The position numbers were made by a program, and so were the translations under genes. The notes below the pieces were generated by a model, which did not search any database, was not told the origin of the DNA, and saw only the letters and a list, made by a program, of their open reading frames with translations. From Myrica gale (Eukaryota > Streptophyta > Magnoliopsida > Fagales > Myricaceae), in the NCBI GenBank assembly GCA_963930655.1, contig OZ005618.1:23410501-23474500 (forward strand): a stretch of 64,000 bases of DNA. The letters run 5' to 3'. Below are positions 45,187-56,650 of this stretch, piece by piece (the stretch's first letter is position 1; every line of letters begins with the position of its first letter).

Positions 45187-46352
45187 TATTAGAGTTAGTC
45201 CCACATTGCTAAAACAATGTGGGCTATTGCAATCAAAGGCTTATAAATAAAGCCTCTATATAATCTCATCCTTACACCAGTGAGTACACACATCTGCCTA
45301 TTTGGGCCTTCCCACAGTGGATGTAGGTCTATGGACCGAACCACTTAAATCTTGTGTCTCACTTCTCCTCTCTCTCTCTCTCTTAGTCTAAAATTTTTAT
45401 TCTCTTTTATTTTAGTCTTAACATGGTATGAGAGCCATTTCGATCCTGTGGCCCATTTTGGCTCAGGCTGGTCAGCACTCTTGTTGGCTTAGCTTGGCCT
45501 AGTTTAGGCCTAGTCCAGTCTGGCCTATTTTAGTTCTTCTCTCGGGCCTTCCGGCTCCCCGTCCGGCATTCCTCCGGCGACCTTCCGGCGTCTTCTCTCG
45601 GGCCTTCCGGCGCCCCGTCCGGCATTCCTCTGGTGATCTTCCGGCGTCTTCTCTCGGGTCTTCCGGCGCACCGTCCGGCATTCCTCCGGCGACCTTCCGG
45701 CGTCTTCTCTCGGGCCTTCCGGCGCCCCGTCCGGCATTCCTCCGGCGATCTTCCGGCGTCTTCTCTCGGGCCTTCCGGCGCCCCGTCCGGCATTCCTCCG
45801 GCGACCTTCTGGCGTCTTCTCTCGGGTCTTCCGGCGCCCCGTCCGGCATTCCTCCGGCGATCTTCCGGCGTCTTCTCTCGGGCCTTCCGGCGCCCCGTCC
45901 GGCATTCCTCTGACGACCTTCCGGCGTCTTCCCCATTCCGGCGACCCTCTCCGGCCATCTTCAGGCGATTGTCGGCCTCTCTCCGGTCAGATTCCGGCCA
46001 ACTTCCGGCGACTGTCTACCCTTCTCCGGCCATCCTCCGGCGCCATTTTTTTCTTATGGGGAATTTCTTTTTCTAGTCCAAACTCAACGTGTATCCACCT
46101 TGCGTTTGCGGGGGAGTATTAGAGTTAGTCCCACATTGCTAAAGCAATGTGGGCTATTGCAATCAAAGGCTTATAAATAAAGCCTCTATATAATCTCATC
46201 CTTACACCAGTGAGTACACACATCTGCCCATTTGGGCCTTTCCACAGTGGATGTAGGTCTATGGACCGAACCACTTAAATCTTGTGTCTCACTTCTCCTC
46301 TCTCTCTCTCTCTTAGTCTAAATTTTTATTCTCTTTTATTTTATTCTTAACA
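45187..46352 (+). mobile_element. TRIM (nonautonomous LTR retroelement), family 2, young, carrying a minisatellite
   Basis: LTRs of 237 and 236 bp at 45187-45423 and 46117-46352 start TATTAGAGTTAGTCCCACA and end CTTAACA. They differ by four substitutions and one indel. The 5-bp target duplication TTAAG is intact on both sides (45182-45186 and 46353-46357). A primer-binding site (TGGTATGAGAGCC) follows the first LTR and a purine tract (GCGGGGGAG) precedes the second. A TATA-like TTATAAATAA lies in each LTR. The 690-bp core encodes no gag or pol and is mostly a 56-bp tandem repeat. By LTR divergence (about 1.7%) the insertion is perhaps one to two million years old. Structurally it looks whole for a TRIM. 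Confidence 0.92.
45541..45932. repeat. 56-bp minisatellite, seven copies, inside the TRIM
   Basis: Seven head-to-tail units begin CTCGGGCCTTCCGG, each with CGTCCGGCATTCCTC and ending GGCGTCTTCT. A few C/T differences separate them. As 56 is not a multiple of three, each strand reads through all frames in turn. This produces overlapping arginine- and proline-rich open frames of 120-147 codons that are not genes. Diverged half-units continue to about 46050. Confidence 0.93.
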
Positions 46353-46357
46353 TTAAG

Positions 46358-47674
46358 GGTTGGAAAATCGTTGGAGCTAGCCATGGGCCAAAGTGACTTT
46401 TGCAAGATAATTCTGGTAGCTGGCCTCTGATTCCGTGATCGGGGAACCCAGTGAGGGCAAACTAATAATACAGTTCTGCAGTACCACTGCTACATTTCCA
46501 TGTATTACGGGCAGTCGTGGTTCTTGGAGTTCCTCGATGATTGATTTTAAAAATAATGATAATTTTTTTTACTATTTTTACATAATTGTAAATATTTATA
46601 TAGATTAAAATTTTATAATTTTTTTATAAAAATTAGTAAAAAGTTTTAAAGATTTTTAATTTTTGTTGGAGTTTGTAAAAAATTATAGAGAGATTAATAG
46701 ATGTAATTGTTTAATAAAAAATAATTGAAATTAGGTAAAAAAATATATAGAGAGAATATTTGTTATAATTTTTTTTTAAAAAAAAATATTGAAATTTGTG
46801 TGAAAAGTTATTGAAGATTGGGTAAAAAATATTGATATTTATATATAAATTTTTTAAATTTTAGATACTCCGTTCTGTATGTTTATGAAATTTTATTATA
46901 TTCTATAATATTTTACAAACCAATACGTCCTTAATATATAACAATGGCATGGTTTCACTGACACAGTTGCTGGTCGAGACAATTTGAACTAGCTAGGTAG
47001 ATGTGGTAGGAATTCTAATAGCAATGGGGATTGACATTCTCAGCAAGGATTTATTTAGTAGTGTAAAGAAAGAACAAGTCAACCATATTAATATTGACTC
47101 TCAAAATTTTAAGTTTGATTAAAAAATTAAAAAATAATTCTTTTATTTATTAAATTTTTTTATTATAATAATTATTTAAATATTTTTCTATTCATTTTTT
47201 TCATTGTTCTGTAACTCAAAATTTTAAACAATTTTAACGATCACATGACGGATACAAGAGGAAATATATTGCTAAATAAATTACACTGTTAGACCGTGAA
47301 GGCCATGAGTACATGTAATTCTCGAGTACCCCCAATTAGCGTCATCATATATGATTGATGAACTCATGAATATGACGTTTTCTTTTAATTTCTCCCTCCC
47401 ATTTTGGCGTCTTCTAAGGAAGCATTTAACTGCAAATAAATATATATATATATCTTTAGATGACCCACTTGATCAGATACAGAACGTCGGGTCTTCCCTC
47501 AAAATGGAATCCAATGTGGCACTTCTGTAGGGAAAAACACATTCAAAGCTCCTTTGAGAAAGTATATGCCCCGTTGGGACCCCACAATGCCGCCCGTTAA
47601 AGAAAAAGACCGAAGAGTCACCCTCTCCCAAAAAATTAAAATTATGCCGTAGCAGACGTGCACAAGCTAAATAG
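46358..47674. other. AT-rich spacer with MITE-like blocks
   Basis: About 46545-46930 is over 80% A+T, with repeated TTTTATAATTTTTTT words. About 47090-47240 resembles the AT-rich block near 9450. No gene seen. Confidence 0.4.
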
Positions 47675-48026
47675 TAGGGATATCTAATCGCCCGGTTCGG
47701 TCGATCAAATCGGTATATTTGTAATGTACATATCGAATCAGACCGGATTGTTCATTCTAATAGAACTGTCCGATCTGGTCTCCGATTTACCGGTTCGGAT
47801 TCGACGGTTTGGACCATGGCATTTTGAGTTTTTTTTTTTATTTGGACCACTCAACATTTTTACTTTTTTTTAAGTCTTTTTTGAATTTTTTTACGAGTAA
47901 TGACTGGTTTGGAGTGATATACTCCGGTTCAGTTCCAGTTTTCTAAATAGGTAACCCAGAACCGGACCGCAGTACACCAGTTTCGGTCCGGGTTGGCCGG
48001 TCCGGCCGGTTTTTTGGGCAAGTCTA
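47675..48026. mobile_element. Small nonautonomous hAT element
   Basis: A 352-bp element bounded by the 8-bp duplication CTAAATAG (47667-47674 and 48027-48034). The ends are TAGGGATATCTAATCGCCC and, reversed, TAGACTTGCCCAAAAAACC. The subterminal regions are rich in CCGGTTCGG-type words. No coding sequence. Confidence 0.75.
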
Positions 48027-48034
48027 CTAAATAG

Positions 48035-49447
48035 TATGTGTTTAGAAAAAAGAAAAAGAAAAAAGCTAAATAGTATGTTGGGATCCAGCTGGCTAGCCAG
48101 GTGGCATTCGAAGTTAGAAATAGAAATTTCCTGTTTCGATTCTGTTAACAACATTTGGAAGTGTGAATATGTATTTTTTTTCTTTATTTAAAATAATAAT
48201 AATAATTTGTTGAATTTAGTTCTAAATAAAAATTAAATTAATCAAAAAAATAAGCAGCAAAATATTAAAATAAATATTAACAGAAATAAATGAGGACAAA
48301 CATGCTAAATAAGATTTATCATTAGCCATATCTTAAATTCATTGTTTGCAAACTAGTTTTTTTAGAAATTTTAGAAATATCGTGAAAATTGAAGTAGAAT
48401 AAAGTTTTATTGGATTGGATCACTCAAACCGGCCTTTAGGCCTTGAGACCAAAAGTGTCATCTTCTTATCAAAACGGGCCTAGACAGGCCCGGTCGGTCC
48501 ATGTACTGCAATTCAAAACCCAACAAGTTTAGGTACCAACTACCAACGACTATTGTCCGAGACAGGGAAACGGTCAAAAAAATTTATGCTAAACGGCAAC
48601 GTTTGACATCCACCGATCGAACGCTACAATGTGACGAGATTGATAATCAGTACGTTGTCAGACGAAATTATTCGTAATTTGCGGTTCTGTTCACTTATTC
48701 ACACGAGAGGGCATTGTCACATAATTAAGGACATAAATTAATTATGGGTGGGCGACAACGATGGGAAAGGAATTATAAATGAAGCAAAGATAACAGCAAT
48801 CTTGATTGTCAAGAACATTATGTTTTGGGTATGAGGCATAGGGCTGAGCAAAATCGGACTGGATTTGCGGTTCGGTTCGGTCTTATTTATGTAAATCTGA
48901 TCCGGACCGGACCATATTTATTAATATAAATAAAAAATATATATTTTTTTTATATTTTTAATACAAATTAAAAATTTAAAAAAAATTAGTTTTAATATAA
49001 ACTAAAACTCTACATTTTTATATTCTCTTTCCCTTTAAAAAAAGTTTTAAAAAATGAAAAAATGAAACATGTCCGGACTGCATTTGGCTGGACCATAATG
49101 AGGCGTGAGGTGGTTTTGCGGACCCTAAAAACAGTGGTCTGGATTCTTCCATTGACAAGGTTCATGTTAAATTTAATTTATTTGTCAGGCAACAGGCAAT
49201 ATTGTAACATGCTATATGGTCTTGATTATTCTGTCTCTTTTGAGTCTTCATAAGTCATTAGAAAAAACGAACACAAACGTTTCCGTTGGTTAAATATATC
49301 ATCCCAATGGATTTTCCTTTGGTGATACACGTGGAAAACATTGACTTCATGATCTCAATATTTTCTAATTATATATCCACTCCATGCGAAAATGTAAGTA
49401 TGAATATTGGAAAAACATTTGTCTTGACAGCAATGTTCCCTCTATTT
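48035..49447. other. Spacer with a hAT-like terminal fragment
   Basis: AT-rich. Near 48839, TAGGGCTGAGCAAAATCGGAC followed by GCGGTTCGGTTCGG looks like one end of a hAT element of the CCGG-array type, with no partner end identified. No gene seen. Confidence 0.4.
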
Positions 49448-49780
49448 TGTTGGAAGTCCGCATTGCTAGAGAAACTAGTCAATGTTCTCCTTATAAGATT
49501 GTGACATTCCTCACTCCTTAAGGCATCTTTTGGAGTTGAGTTAGACCCACCTTTCACATATTGTGTAAACTCTAATATGGTATCAGAATAAGATTCATAG
49601 TTTATGGTCCCACTGTTACCCGCTTCTACTTGTTGGCTTGGATGTCTTCCCGCTACACGTGAGGGTGCGTGTTGGAAGTCCACATTGCTAGAGAAAACTA
49701 GTCAGTGTTTTCCTTATAAGATTGTGACATCCCTCACTCCTTAAGGCGTCTTTTGGAATTGAGTTATACCCACTTGTTGT
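49448..49780 (+). mobile_element. TRIM (nonautonomous LTR retroelement), family 3
   Basis: Direct repeats of 100-130 bp begin TGTTGGAAGTCC (49448 and 49670) and share CTCACTCCTTAAGG and TTGAGTTA-ACCCAC. A primer-binding-like TGGTATCAGAA lies at 49578. The second repeat loses similarity after about 49770. There it abuts a further LTR-like start (GGGGTAGTGTTAAAGTCTG near 49818), suggesting one TRIM fragment beside another. No coding sequence. Age is intermediate. Confidence 0.6.
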
Positions 49781-49982
49781 CTACGTGCATGGACCATGTT
49801 CATTCGGCCTGCACGTGAGGGGTAGTGTTAAAGTCTGTAGTTCCACATTGATTAGAGACCATTTAATCTTGTGCTTTATATACCTGTTGGACCACATCTT
49901 CCCATTGTCAATTAGTTTTGGGATAAAACTTGACATGTCTCTCTCTGATCTCTATGCCTTAATGGGAAGTGAAAGGACACGA

Positions 49983-50275
49983 CCCTAAAATATCTCGATA
50001 AATCAAATAGTACGACCCTTTTTACTGGGAATCCATTTGAGTCGAGCACATGTACAAGGAAATTGATTTAAGACATGACCGTCCTAAAATATCTCGATAA
50101 ATCAAATAGTATGTCCCTTTCGACGGAGAAATTCGATTTGAGACAAGCACATATACAATCAAAGAAATCGATTAAAGATATGGTCATAAAATATCTCGAT
50201 AAATCAAATAGTATGTCCATCTCGGCGAAAAAATCGATTTGAGACAAGTACATATACATCTTTAAATTGTACCAT
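49983..50275. repeat. Three ~100-bp tandem repeats 3' of dirigent copy 1
   Basis: The phrase AAAATATCTCGATAAATCAA starts at about 49986, 50086 and 50187. It is followed each time by ATAGTA-G-CC, an ATTTGAG word and AAG/GCACAT-TACA. The units are diverged by 10-20%. Noncoding. Confidence 0.8.
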
Positions 50276-50609
50276 ACCATTTGAATAGAAAATTATAGAC
50301 GATCCTAATTGATAGTCAATATATTTAAAAACACGAATACCTTCCAATCTTAATCATGTCAAGTTGTGGAAAATTGTACATATTAGACTGGAAATTTTGA
50401 AATGTCTTCTTGATAATGTGAAAGAACAATGCATGTAGAAATTTTAAACACCAAAAATCAACGCAAACCTACCCCACTGAGATTAAAGCTGTCCAAAGTA
50501 GACAGCGTATACTCGAAAGCTATGTCATCAAAAGAGGACAAAGGGGAAAACAAACAAAGCTTCAAAAAGAAACCTTGCTAGCTAGCTAGCCAAGTAAAAG
50601 ACGAAAACA

Positions 50610-51197
50610 TTAATAATGGAACACGTACACATTGTACTCAATTATTGCATCGCCGGTCTTGAGATCCAACGAATGAGTCGTGGCCTCAGCATAACCCCGA
50701 GCAAACCTGAATAGCTTGCTACCTCCGACCACCGGCATCTCCCTCACCCTGCTTGTGCCGCCATTGTTCCTCCCTACCACCGTTAGCGTGCTACCATTAT
50801 ACTTTCCCTCGGTGAATGCGAAATTCATGACCATTAAGAAAGCAACATCTTGTTGCGAGGCAGAGGCATAAAATCCTTGTGCCTTTCCCACCATTTTTGA
50901 GCTTAGTTGGGGTCCCAAGGTCAATGGGTCGTCAAACATGGATACTAGACCAAATAATGTCGCCGATGAGTTGTTGGAGGGTGGCACAACTTGGACAGCA
51001 GTGGGATTCTTGCCACTAAGGATATCATGAAAGTAGAAGCGGAAGTGGCTAAGCTTTTCTTTCTGCAGACCAAGTAGCTTGCGGTCTAAGGCTCTTGCAA
51101 AGCCTTGTTCTTCTCCAGAGACCAGAATGGTAGAGAAGGAAGAGATAAGGAGGAAAACAATCAATTGAGAAGCCACTGTAGGAAGAACTCTAGCCAT
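50610..51197 (-). CDS. Dirigent protein, copy 1 (intact)
   Basis: Intronless frame of 195 residues, ATG to TGA-class stop, unbroken. The first 28 residues (MARVLPTVASQLIVFLLISS onward) form a typical secretory signal. The mature protein has the dirigent blocks [65 protein letters not shown] and [16 protein letters not shown], ending DAIIEYNVYVFHY. N-glycosylation sites include NNSS and NGS. Dirigents are secreted eight-stranded beta-barrel trimers that steer coupling of phenoxy radicals toward lignans, or act in related lignin and terpenoid chemistry. The DIR-b/d subgroup seen here has few proven activities. This copy is the most diverged of the three (NNGGTSRV where the others have NA--EV). 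Confidence 0.95.
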   Translation of the reverse strand: MARVLPTVASQLIVFLLISSFSTILVSGEEQGFARALDRKLLGLQKEKLSHFRFYFHDILSGKNPTAVQVVPPSNNSSATLFGLVSMFDDPLTLGPQLSSKMVGKAQGFYASASQQDVAFLMVMNFAFTEGKYNGSTLTVVGRNNGGTSRVREMPVVGGSKLFRFARGYAEATTHSLDLKTGDAIIEYNVYVFHY

Positions 51198-52262
51198 GGG
51201 AGCTACCTAGCTATTTAGGTATCAGTTACTAATGCAAGTAAATGGGACTAAGTTGTGTCTATTTTCAAAGTGAATTGTGCATCTTATATGCAATCAGCTG
51301 GCAACCTACCCCGATATATGGCACCTCATGGGTTAGGAACTTCTCCACTCAATATGCTGAAAAACAGGATAGTCTAGTCAGAAAATTCGGGTAACCTTCT
51401 TCTGGAAGGACCAAAGTGTCCCAGAGGTCTAAGATATGCTGCTCGTAATTTATAAGAACCTTTCCCTTTTTTCTTTTTTCCAAGTGAATAAAAACTTTAT
51501 TCATGAGTCAAGATCGACACCCCATGAAAAGATCAAGAGATGGCTGTAAGGGTCCAATTCTGTGACAAAAAAAGTAGCCTCATCATGCGCGCGGCTGCTT
51601 GACTATGCAAAGAGTTGATAATTGAAAGGTAATGTATTCTAAACCATAAGATTGGGTATGTTATCTCTTTGACTTGTCAAAGGGTAGGAATTAATTTCAT
51701 TTTTCAGTTAATTCTTTTAATTGGGAATTCGAGCAATATTTATTACTAAAAAATTTCCCTTTTATTATGTTTATTAATGCTCACGAAATCCTCATATTTA
51801 CCCAAATATTCACAACATCACGTCCTAAAGTTTAAGCTGAAAAATTTAGTTGTAAAAGATGGGTTAGAATAATGCAAATTTATTTTCTGACGGTATGTTT
51901 TTCTTATTCTTTTTTCTTTTGAGCTTCGGTGATAGACTTCTTGCAATGAAGTGGACGACTAGCTAGCAAGTCTTTGCCGAACAACATTCTTGACGTATGC
52001 ACAAAAGGAACTGAATTGGTAGGTGGCTAGCGTGGAGGGGAAGTCATTATGGGCTGTGCACGGAAAGGGGGACCCTTTCTTTTGCTTCGACCCGTACGAT
52101 CATTATGAGTGGAAGTATGGTGGCCATTGAATTGTAATCAAAGTACTCATAACACTTCAACTTTAAGAAATATAAATGGCAGAAACCAACCCTACATGGC
52201 TTGAAGTAATCTAATGCCGTACACGATTGAATAAATTAGTTAAGCTTAGTGCCAAAAGGGCA
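51198..52262. other. Dirigent copy 1 promoter and spacer
   Basis: The first 150 bases upstream of the ATG are leader and promoter. Beyond that is unremarkable AT-rich sequence. The last ~120 bases (52140-52262) are the 3' flank of copy 2, shared with copy 3. Confidence 0.5.
51283..51290 (-). promoter_or_regulatory. TATA box candidate of dirigent copy 1
   Basis: CATATAAG on the minus strand, about 90 bases before the start codon. Sequence match only. Confidence 0.45.
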
Positions 52263-52846
52263 TCAATAATGCATCACATAGACATTGTACTCAACTGTGG
52301 CATCTCCCGTCTTGATATCAAGGGTATGAGTCCTGGCCTGAGCATAACCCCTAGCAAACCGGAAAAGCACGCTTCCTCCGATCACCGACATCTCTCTCAC
52401 CTCGGCGAACACTGCGTTCCTCCCTAGCACACTGATTTTGCTGCCATTGTACTTTCCTTCAGTGAATGCAAAGTTCATGACCATTAACAGACCAACTTCA
52501 TGCTGTGCTGCGGAGGCATAAAATCCCTGTGCCTTTCCAACCAGTTTTGAGCTCAAGTTTGGTCCCAAGGTCAATGGATTATCTATCATACGAACCAAAC
52601 CAAAGGCTGTTGCTGTATAGTTGGTCGGTGGTGGCACAACTACAACACCACTGGGATTACGACCATTGACGATGTCATGCCAGTAGAAGCGAAAGTGGCT
52701 AATATTCTCTTCTTGAGCCCAAGTAGCTTCCGGTCTAGGCTTCTGACAAAGCCTTCTTCTTCTCCGGCGACTAAAGGTGTGGACAAGGAAGAGAGAAGGA
52801 AGAAAATGATGATTTGGGAAGCAAAAATAGGAAGAATTCTAGCCAT
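52263..52846 (-). pseudogene. Dirigent protein, copy 2, single frameshift
   Basis: The reading frame starts at ATG 52846 ([20 protein letters not shown]) and runs through a signal peptide and DRKLLGLKK. There, at about 52708-52716, it has one base fewer than copy 3 (AAGAAGAG against AAGAAAGAG). Downstream, the original frame is perfect to the stop: [53 protein letters not shown] and [10 protein letters not shown]. It is the sister of copy 3 and shares its 3' flank. Translation from the ATG stops after about 70 residues. Initiation further in would lack a signal peptide, so the gene is probably non-functional, though the rest has hardly decayed. Confidence 0.9.
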
Positions 52847-53224
52847 TTGAAAAGAAGAAATTGTGTGCTTAAAGTTCATAGTCTTGATCTTCTATCTTTG
52901 ATACGTTTTATGCAACATGTTATGAGTTTCTTGCGCATGTTTGATCTATGAACTGAAAGATGTAAAGATGAAATTGATTGATGAAAGGGGGTCATGAAAG
53001 TGCCCTAATGAAGCTCAAAGTGAGCAAAAAGGCCATATAATGACAAAAGAAAAGAAAAGGTCCGAAAGGGTACACTTAGCAAAACAAAAGAAAAGGCCCG
53101 AAAGGGTACACATGCAAGAACCATTATGAATCTATGAATAAATGATGCAATTTTTGTGCTTAATTATGCAAATGACTGAGCATCATTGATTGCATCCATA
53201 TCATGAATCATTGAGTGAACCAAG

Positions 53225-53990
53225 ATCGGAGGATGAAAACTGAATTTATCGAGGTGTTTTCCATAAATGATGGGTGACGGTACCGTTCACTAAAAGGGAG
53301 AGTGCAACCCACCCTTTTGAGAAAAATGGTGAGCTCCTAACCAAAGGGGGCAATGTGCCTAACTATGAAAGAGTCCTGGTTCAGTTGGCACGGGACAAGT
53401 CCCGGAGGAGAGGAGGGACGCACAACCCAACTCTGGGGGATAGAACAAGAGTAGACGACGGTAACATCTCAACCCCAAAATAATGGATGAGAATTGGGTG
53501 CACAACATCATTTCATTTCATGTGCATCGATAGATTTTATGATTTTATGAATGGTATGAAAGCATGCATACTCTATCACGTATCATATTGTCATATGCTA
53601 TGTATTGTTATGTCTTTGCATGCTCTTTCTTTTATGATTGTCATGTCCCCTTCCCCGACCGTACTGAGTCTGTAGGACTCACCCCTTTTACTGTGGTGAA
53701 GAGCAGATTGGTTCCGTTTTCTTTAATTTTACTCGGATTATATTCCAAACGATTTTATTTGATAGAAATCTTAGTTGTGTAAACTCTGTGAGCATCAGGA
53801 GGCTCACCCTTTTGTTAACTAGACTTTTGTGTTTTTGGAAGAACACTTTTGTAACTTTCTATTTGTTTTTGTAGGATACGATTCCGAATGGTACCTAAAG
53901 GACCCTTTTCAATAAATCCATAAAACTATTATTTTTTTCCTTCCTAAATAGACTTATCATTTTCCAATAAAACATTTCCGCTAAACGCAA
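53225..53990. mobile_element. Possible Ty3/gypsy LTR fragment
   Basis: Noncoding text with the phrases GTACTGAGTCTGTAGGACTC and CAACCCACCCTTTTGAG is like that in LTRs of plant Ty3 chromovirus-type elements. Ends could not be fixed and no internal region is attached, so if correct it is a solo or truncated LTR and old. Low certainty. Confidence 0.3.
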
Positions 53991-56138
53991 GTTATCAGGT
54001 TATGAGAAGATTAGTTTGTGCCGTAATCCCCACTTGTGTGCATTCTATTACTATCGGAGAGCCTATGAAGGTATGTACGAGCACGAGGCGTGATAGTTTC
54101 GTCTGTCCCAAAACCACCATTCAGACAACTATGTAATATGTCGTTCGAACGCTAGGGATTGTTTTGGGACGAAGCGACGCTGAGTCCAAAAAAGCAAGCT
54201 CTGTTCAGATGCTTAAAGTACCGTTCGAATGGTATAGAGCAACAACCAGAATAAATGATTGTCTTGTTAGAGATGTGTATTTACGGTTACCGCCATTTGG
54301 ACGGTATCTGACGGTTAGGCTACCTGGTTCGAACGAGCTTCAAGAATAATATATCAACCTGATCGTTAATTACTCACATTTCTCACACCCTGTCAAACAC
54401 TCTCAAACATTCTCAATCGCTCTCATTTCCACCTTGAAACTCATATTTCTTAACAAAACATCCTTCAGGTTATTGTTTTAATAACTTATAACCGATTATA
54501 ATTATAATTTGTTGTTAGTTTTTACAATTCGTTTTTATTTTATAGATTTTGACTTTATTTTAGTCTTGTTTTGGTACATTTTGCTTTGAATTGCTTTCTT
54601 TTGATGAATGTACACGTTTGTGTAGGCCTATTTGATGTGATTTTTGTTTATGTATAACAACATTTGAACAATGTATCGTGCCATTTTGATCCTGTAACTC
54701 AGACGCACCATTTCGCTATTGTCTTGAATGGTTAACTTAACTGTTAGCAGTGTGTTTAGTGAAAACCGTTAGAATGAGTTATGTTACCGTTCGGATGCTA
54801 TAGCTCAAATGCACCATTTCGTTATTGTCACGAACGATTTAACTTAACCGTTCAGACGGTACTTGAAGATGTGCATTTAGTCAAAACTGTTAGAACGGGT
54901 TCAATTACCGTTCGAATTGTTAAGTGAAACCGTGTGTTAAGACAATACTGCGGGATTGAACGTTTGGACGGTTTTGAACATATCAGTTGAACTCGGCATT
55001 TTAAAATAAAAATTCTTAATAGTTCGAATATGTTTGTATTCCTTTGGATGCCGTTTGATATTTAACTGATGTGGTTTGATACCGTCCAATCCTATTCTTT
55101 GTCATTCTAATGTTTTTTTTTAATTTGCAGAATTTAAAAGAAAATGAAGGAGCGTGCCAGGGCTTCTTCCTCTCATACCTCGGAGGTCACCCCTATGTCT
55201 TTGGACGACAGACAAAGTCAAATTGGCGGTTGCGCGGTTGAGAGGTTTGTGTTCCTACAAATAGTGGGATATTCACATACACGATATTAAGCACTAATAG
55301 TATTTTCATACTCTCATACATTAGCTAATCACGTAATAATAATTCTTAATGTGATTGGACATAAAATGGCACATTATTAATGCTAATATGTAATGTCTTT
55401 CTAATGCTTATATACGTAATTTACAAACATAATAACAATGTGTTTATAAATTACTTAGTGATATTAATATATAACTTACAGACATGATAATATAATTACA
55501 AAATACTTATGTACTTAATGTGATTATCAAATGCTTACCTAGAGTCAGTACAAATTGTTATACATAATAAAACTACGTACTTACGTAGTTCTAGCATTTA
55601 CATACTTACATTTTGATTTTTTTAATTAGTCCTAAAGTGACGAATTTAATGTGCTAGTACTTGATTTTATTAGTTCGGAGAAACGTTCAAACAATATTTT
55701 GGCCGTTTGAACATGTATGAAATATAGGAACGACCGAGTTTTGGTATCTCAATTCCGACGGCGGAAAATAGAGTTTGAATGGGTAGAAAAAAGGTGCGAA
55801 AAGTTATCTCCTTCTTTTGGGCGCCATATTATACAAACGGCCGACTGTTCAGGTTTTCGAACAATAGTCTGCAAAGTGCAAAAAATGAAGGGACATCTAG
55901 ACAGCCTAATCACGAAAGAGAGAGTATGAGAAGAGGAAGAAGGAGCTAGGAGAAAGCTTTTGATTTTGTTTGGTTTTGAATTGTGGGTTTTAATAAAAAA
56001 ATTTGATTTTGTTGGAAGGTGGATGTTTGTTTGTTGATTTCTAATGTTTGTTTTTGCATGTTCTTGTAGGATTACACTCAAGAAAGGAGCTTACGTGTGA
56101 TTGGAGGTGAGTAATTACATTTAGATCAATAAATTTAG
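53991..56138. other. Unclassified repeat region with CCGTTCGAACGG-like words
   Basis: The region is sprinkled with degenerate ACCGTTCGAACGGT-like words (near 54140, 54213, 54323, 54784, 54856, 54904, 54957, 55685) and GTCCCAAAA pieces (54109 and, reversed, near 54160). Short exon-like text begins at ATG 55144 (MKERARASSSHTSEVTPMS) after a plausible acceptor. It reads like the start of a transposon-encoded protein but is too short to assign. I treat the region as an old DNA-transposon remnant, class unknown. Confidence 0.35.
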
Positions 56139-56490
56139 GGAAATTGAAAATTTAGTCACTAGGTTTATAGCACGCTGACAATTTAGTCACTAGGTTTCAT
56201 TTGTTGACAATATGGTCACTGAGAATATATAGTTGTGACGATCTGGTCTTTCCGTTAAATCTCCATTAATTTTTAACGAAATAGAATGCGGTCGACCGCT
56301 ACAAGTTACCTTTGCCGCAACAGTAAACAAACCGGTCGACTGCTATTCAGGCTAAAAATTTAACGGATGTTTGACTGAAAGACCAGATCGTCACAACTAT
56401 GTATTCTCAGTGACCATATTGTCAAAAAATGAAACCTAGTACTAAATCGTCAGTGTATTATAAACCCAGTGACTAAATTGTCAATTTCCC
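56139..56490. mobile_element. Long hairpin MITE 3' of dirigent copy 3
   Basis: The arms 56139-56280 and 56350-56490 are close reverse complements. Shared text includes GACAATATGGTCACTGAGAA, GTTGTGACGATCTGGTCTTT and CAATTTAGTCACT. A centre of about 70 bases separates them. There is no coding sequence. A transcript through it would fold into a stem of about 140 bp. Confidence 0.85.
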
Positions 56491-56650
56491 ATATATTTAT
56501 TAGATATATGTTTATGGGTATTTGTGGTTGTACACAGAGTACACTTCAACTTTAAGCAATATAAATAGAAGAAACCAACGCGACTTGGCTTGAAGTAATG
56601 TAATGGCGTACATGATTGAATATATTAATTAAGCTCAGTGACCAAGCGCA

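Noticed and set aside
45499-46076. Several overlapping frames of 126-147 codons rich in Arg, Pro and Gly
   Set aside because: They are produced by the 56-bp minisatellite, which lacks stops in several frames. All three minus frames and one plus frame are open at once.
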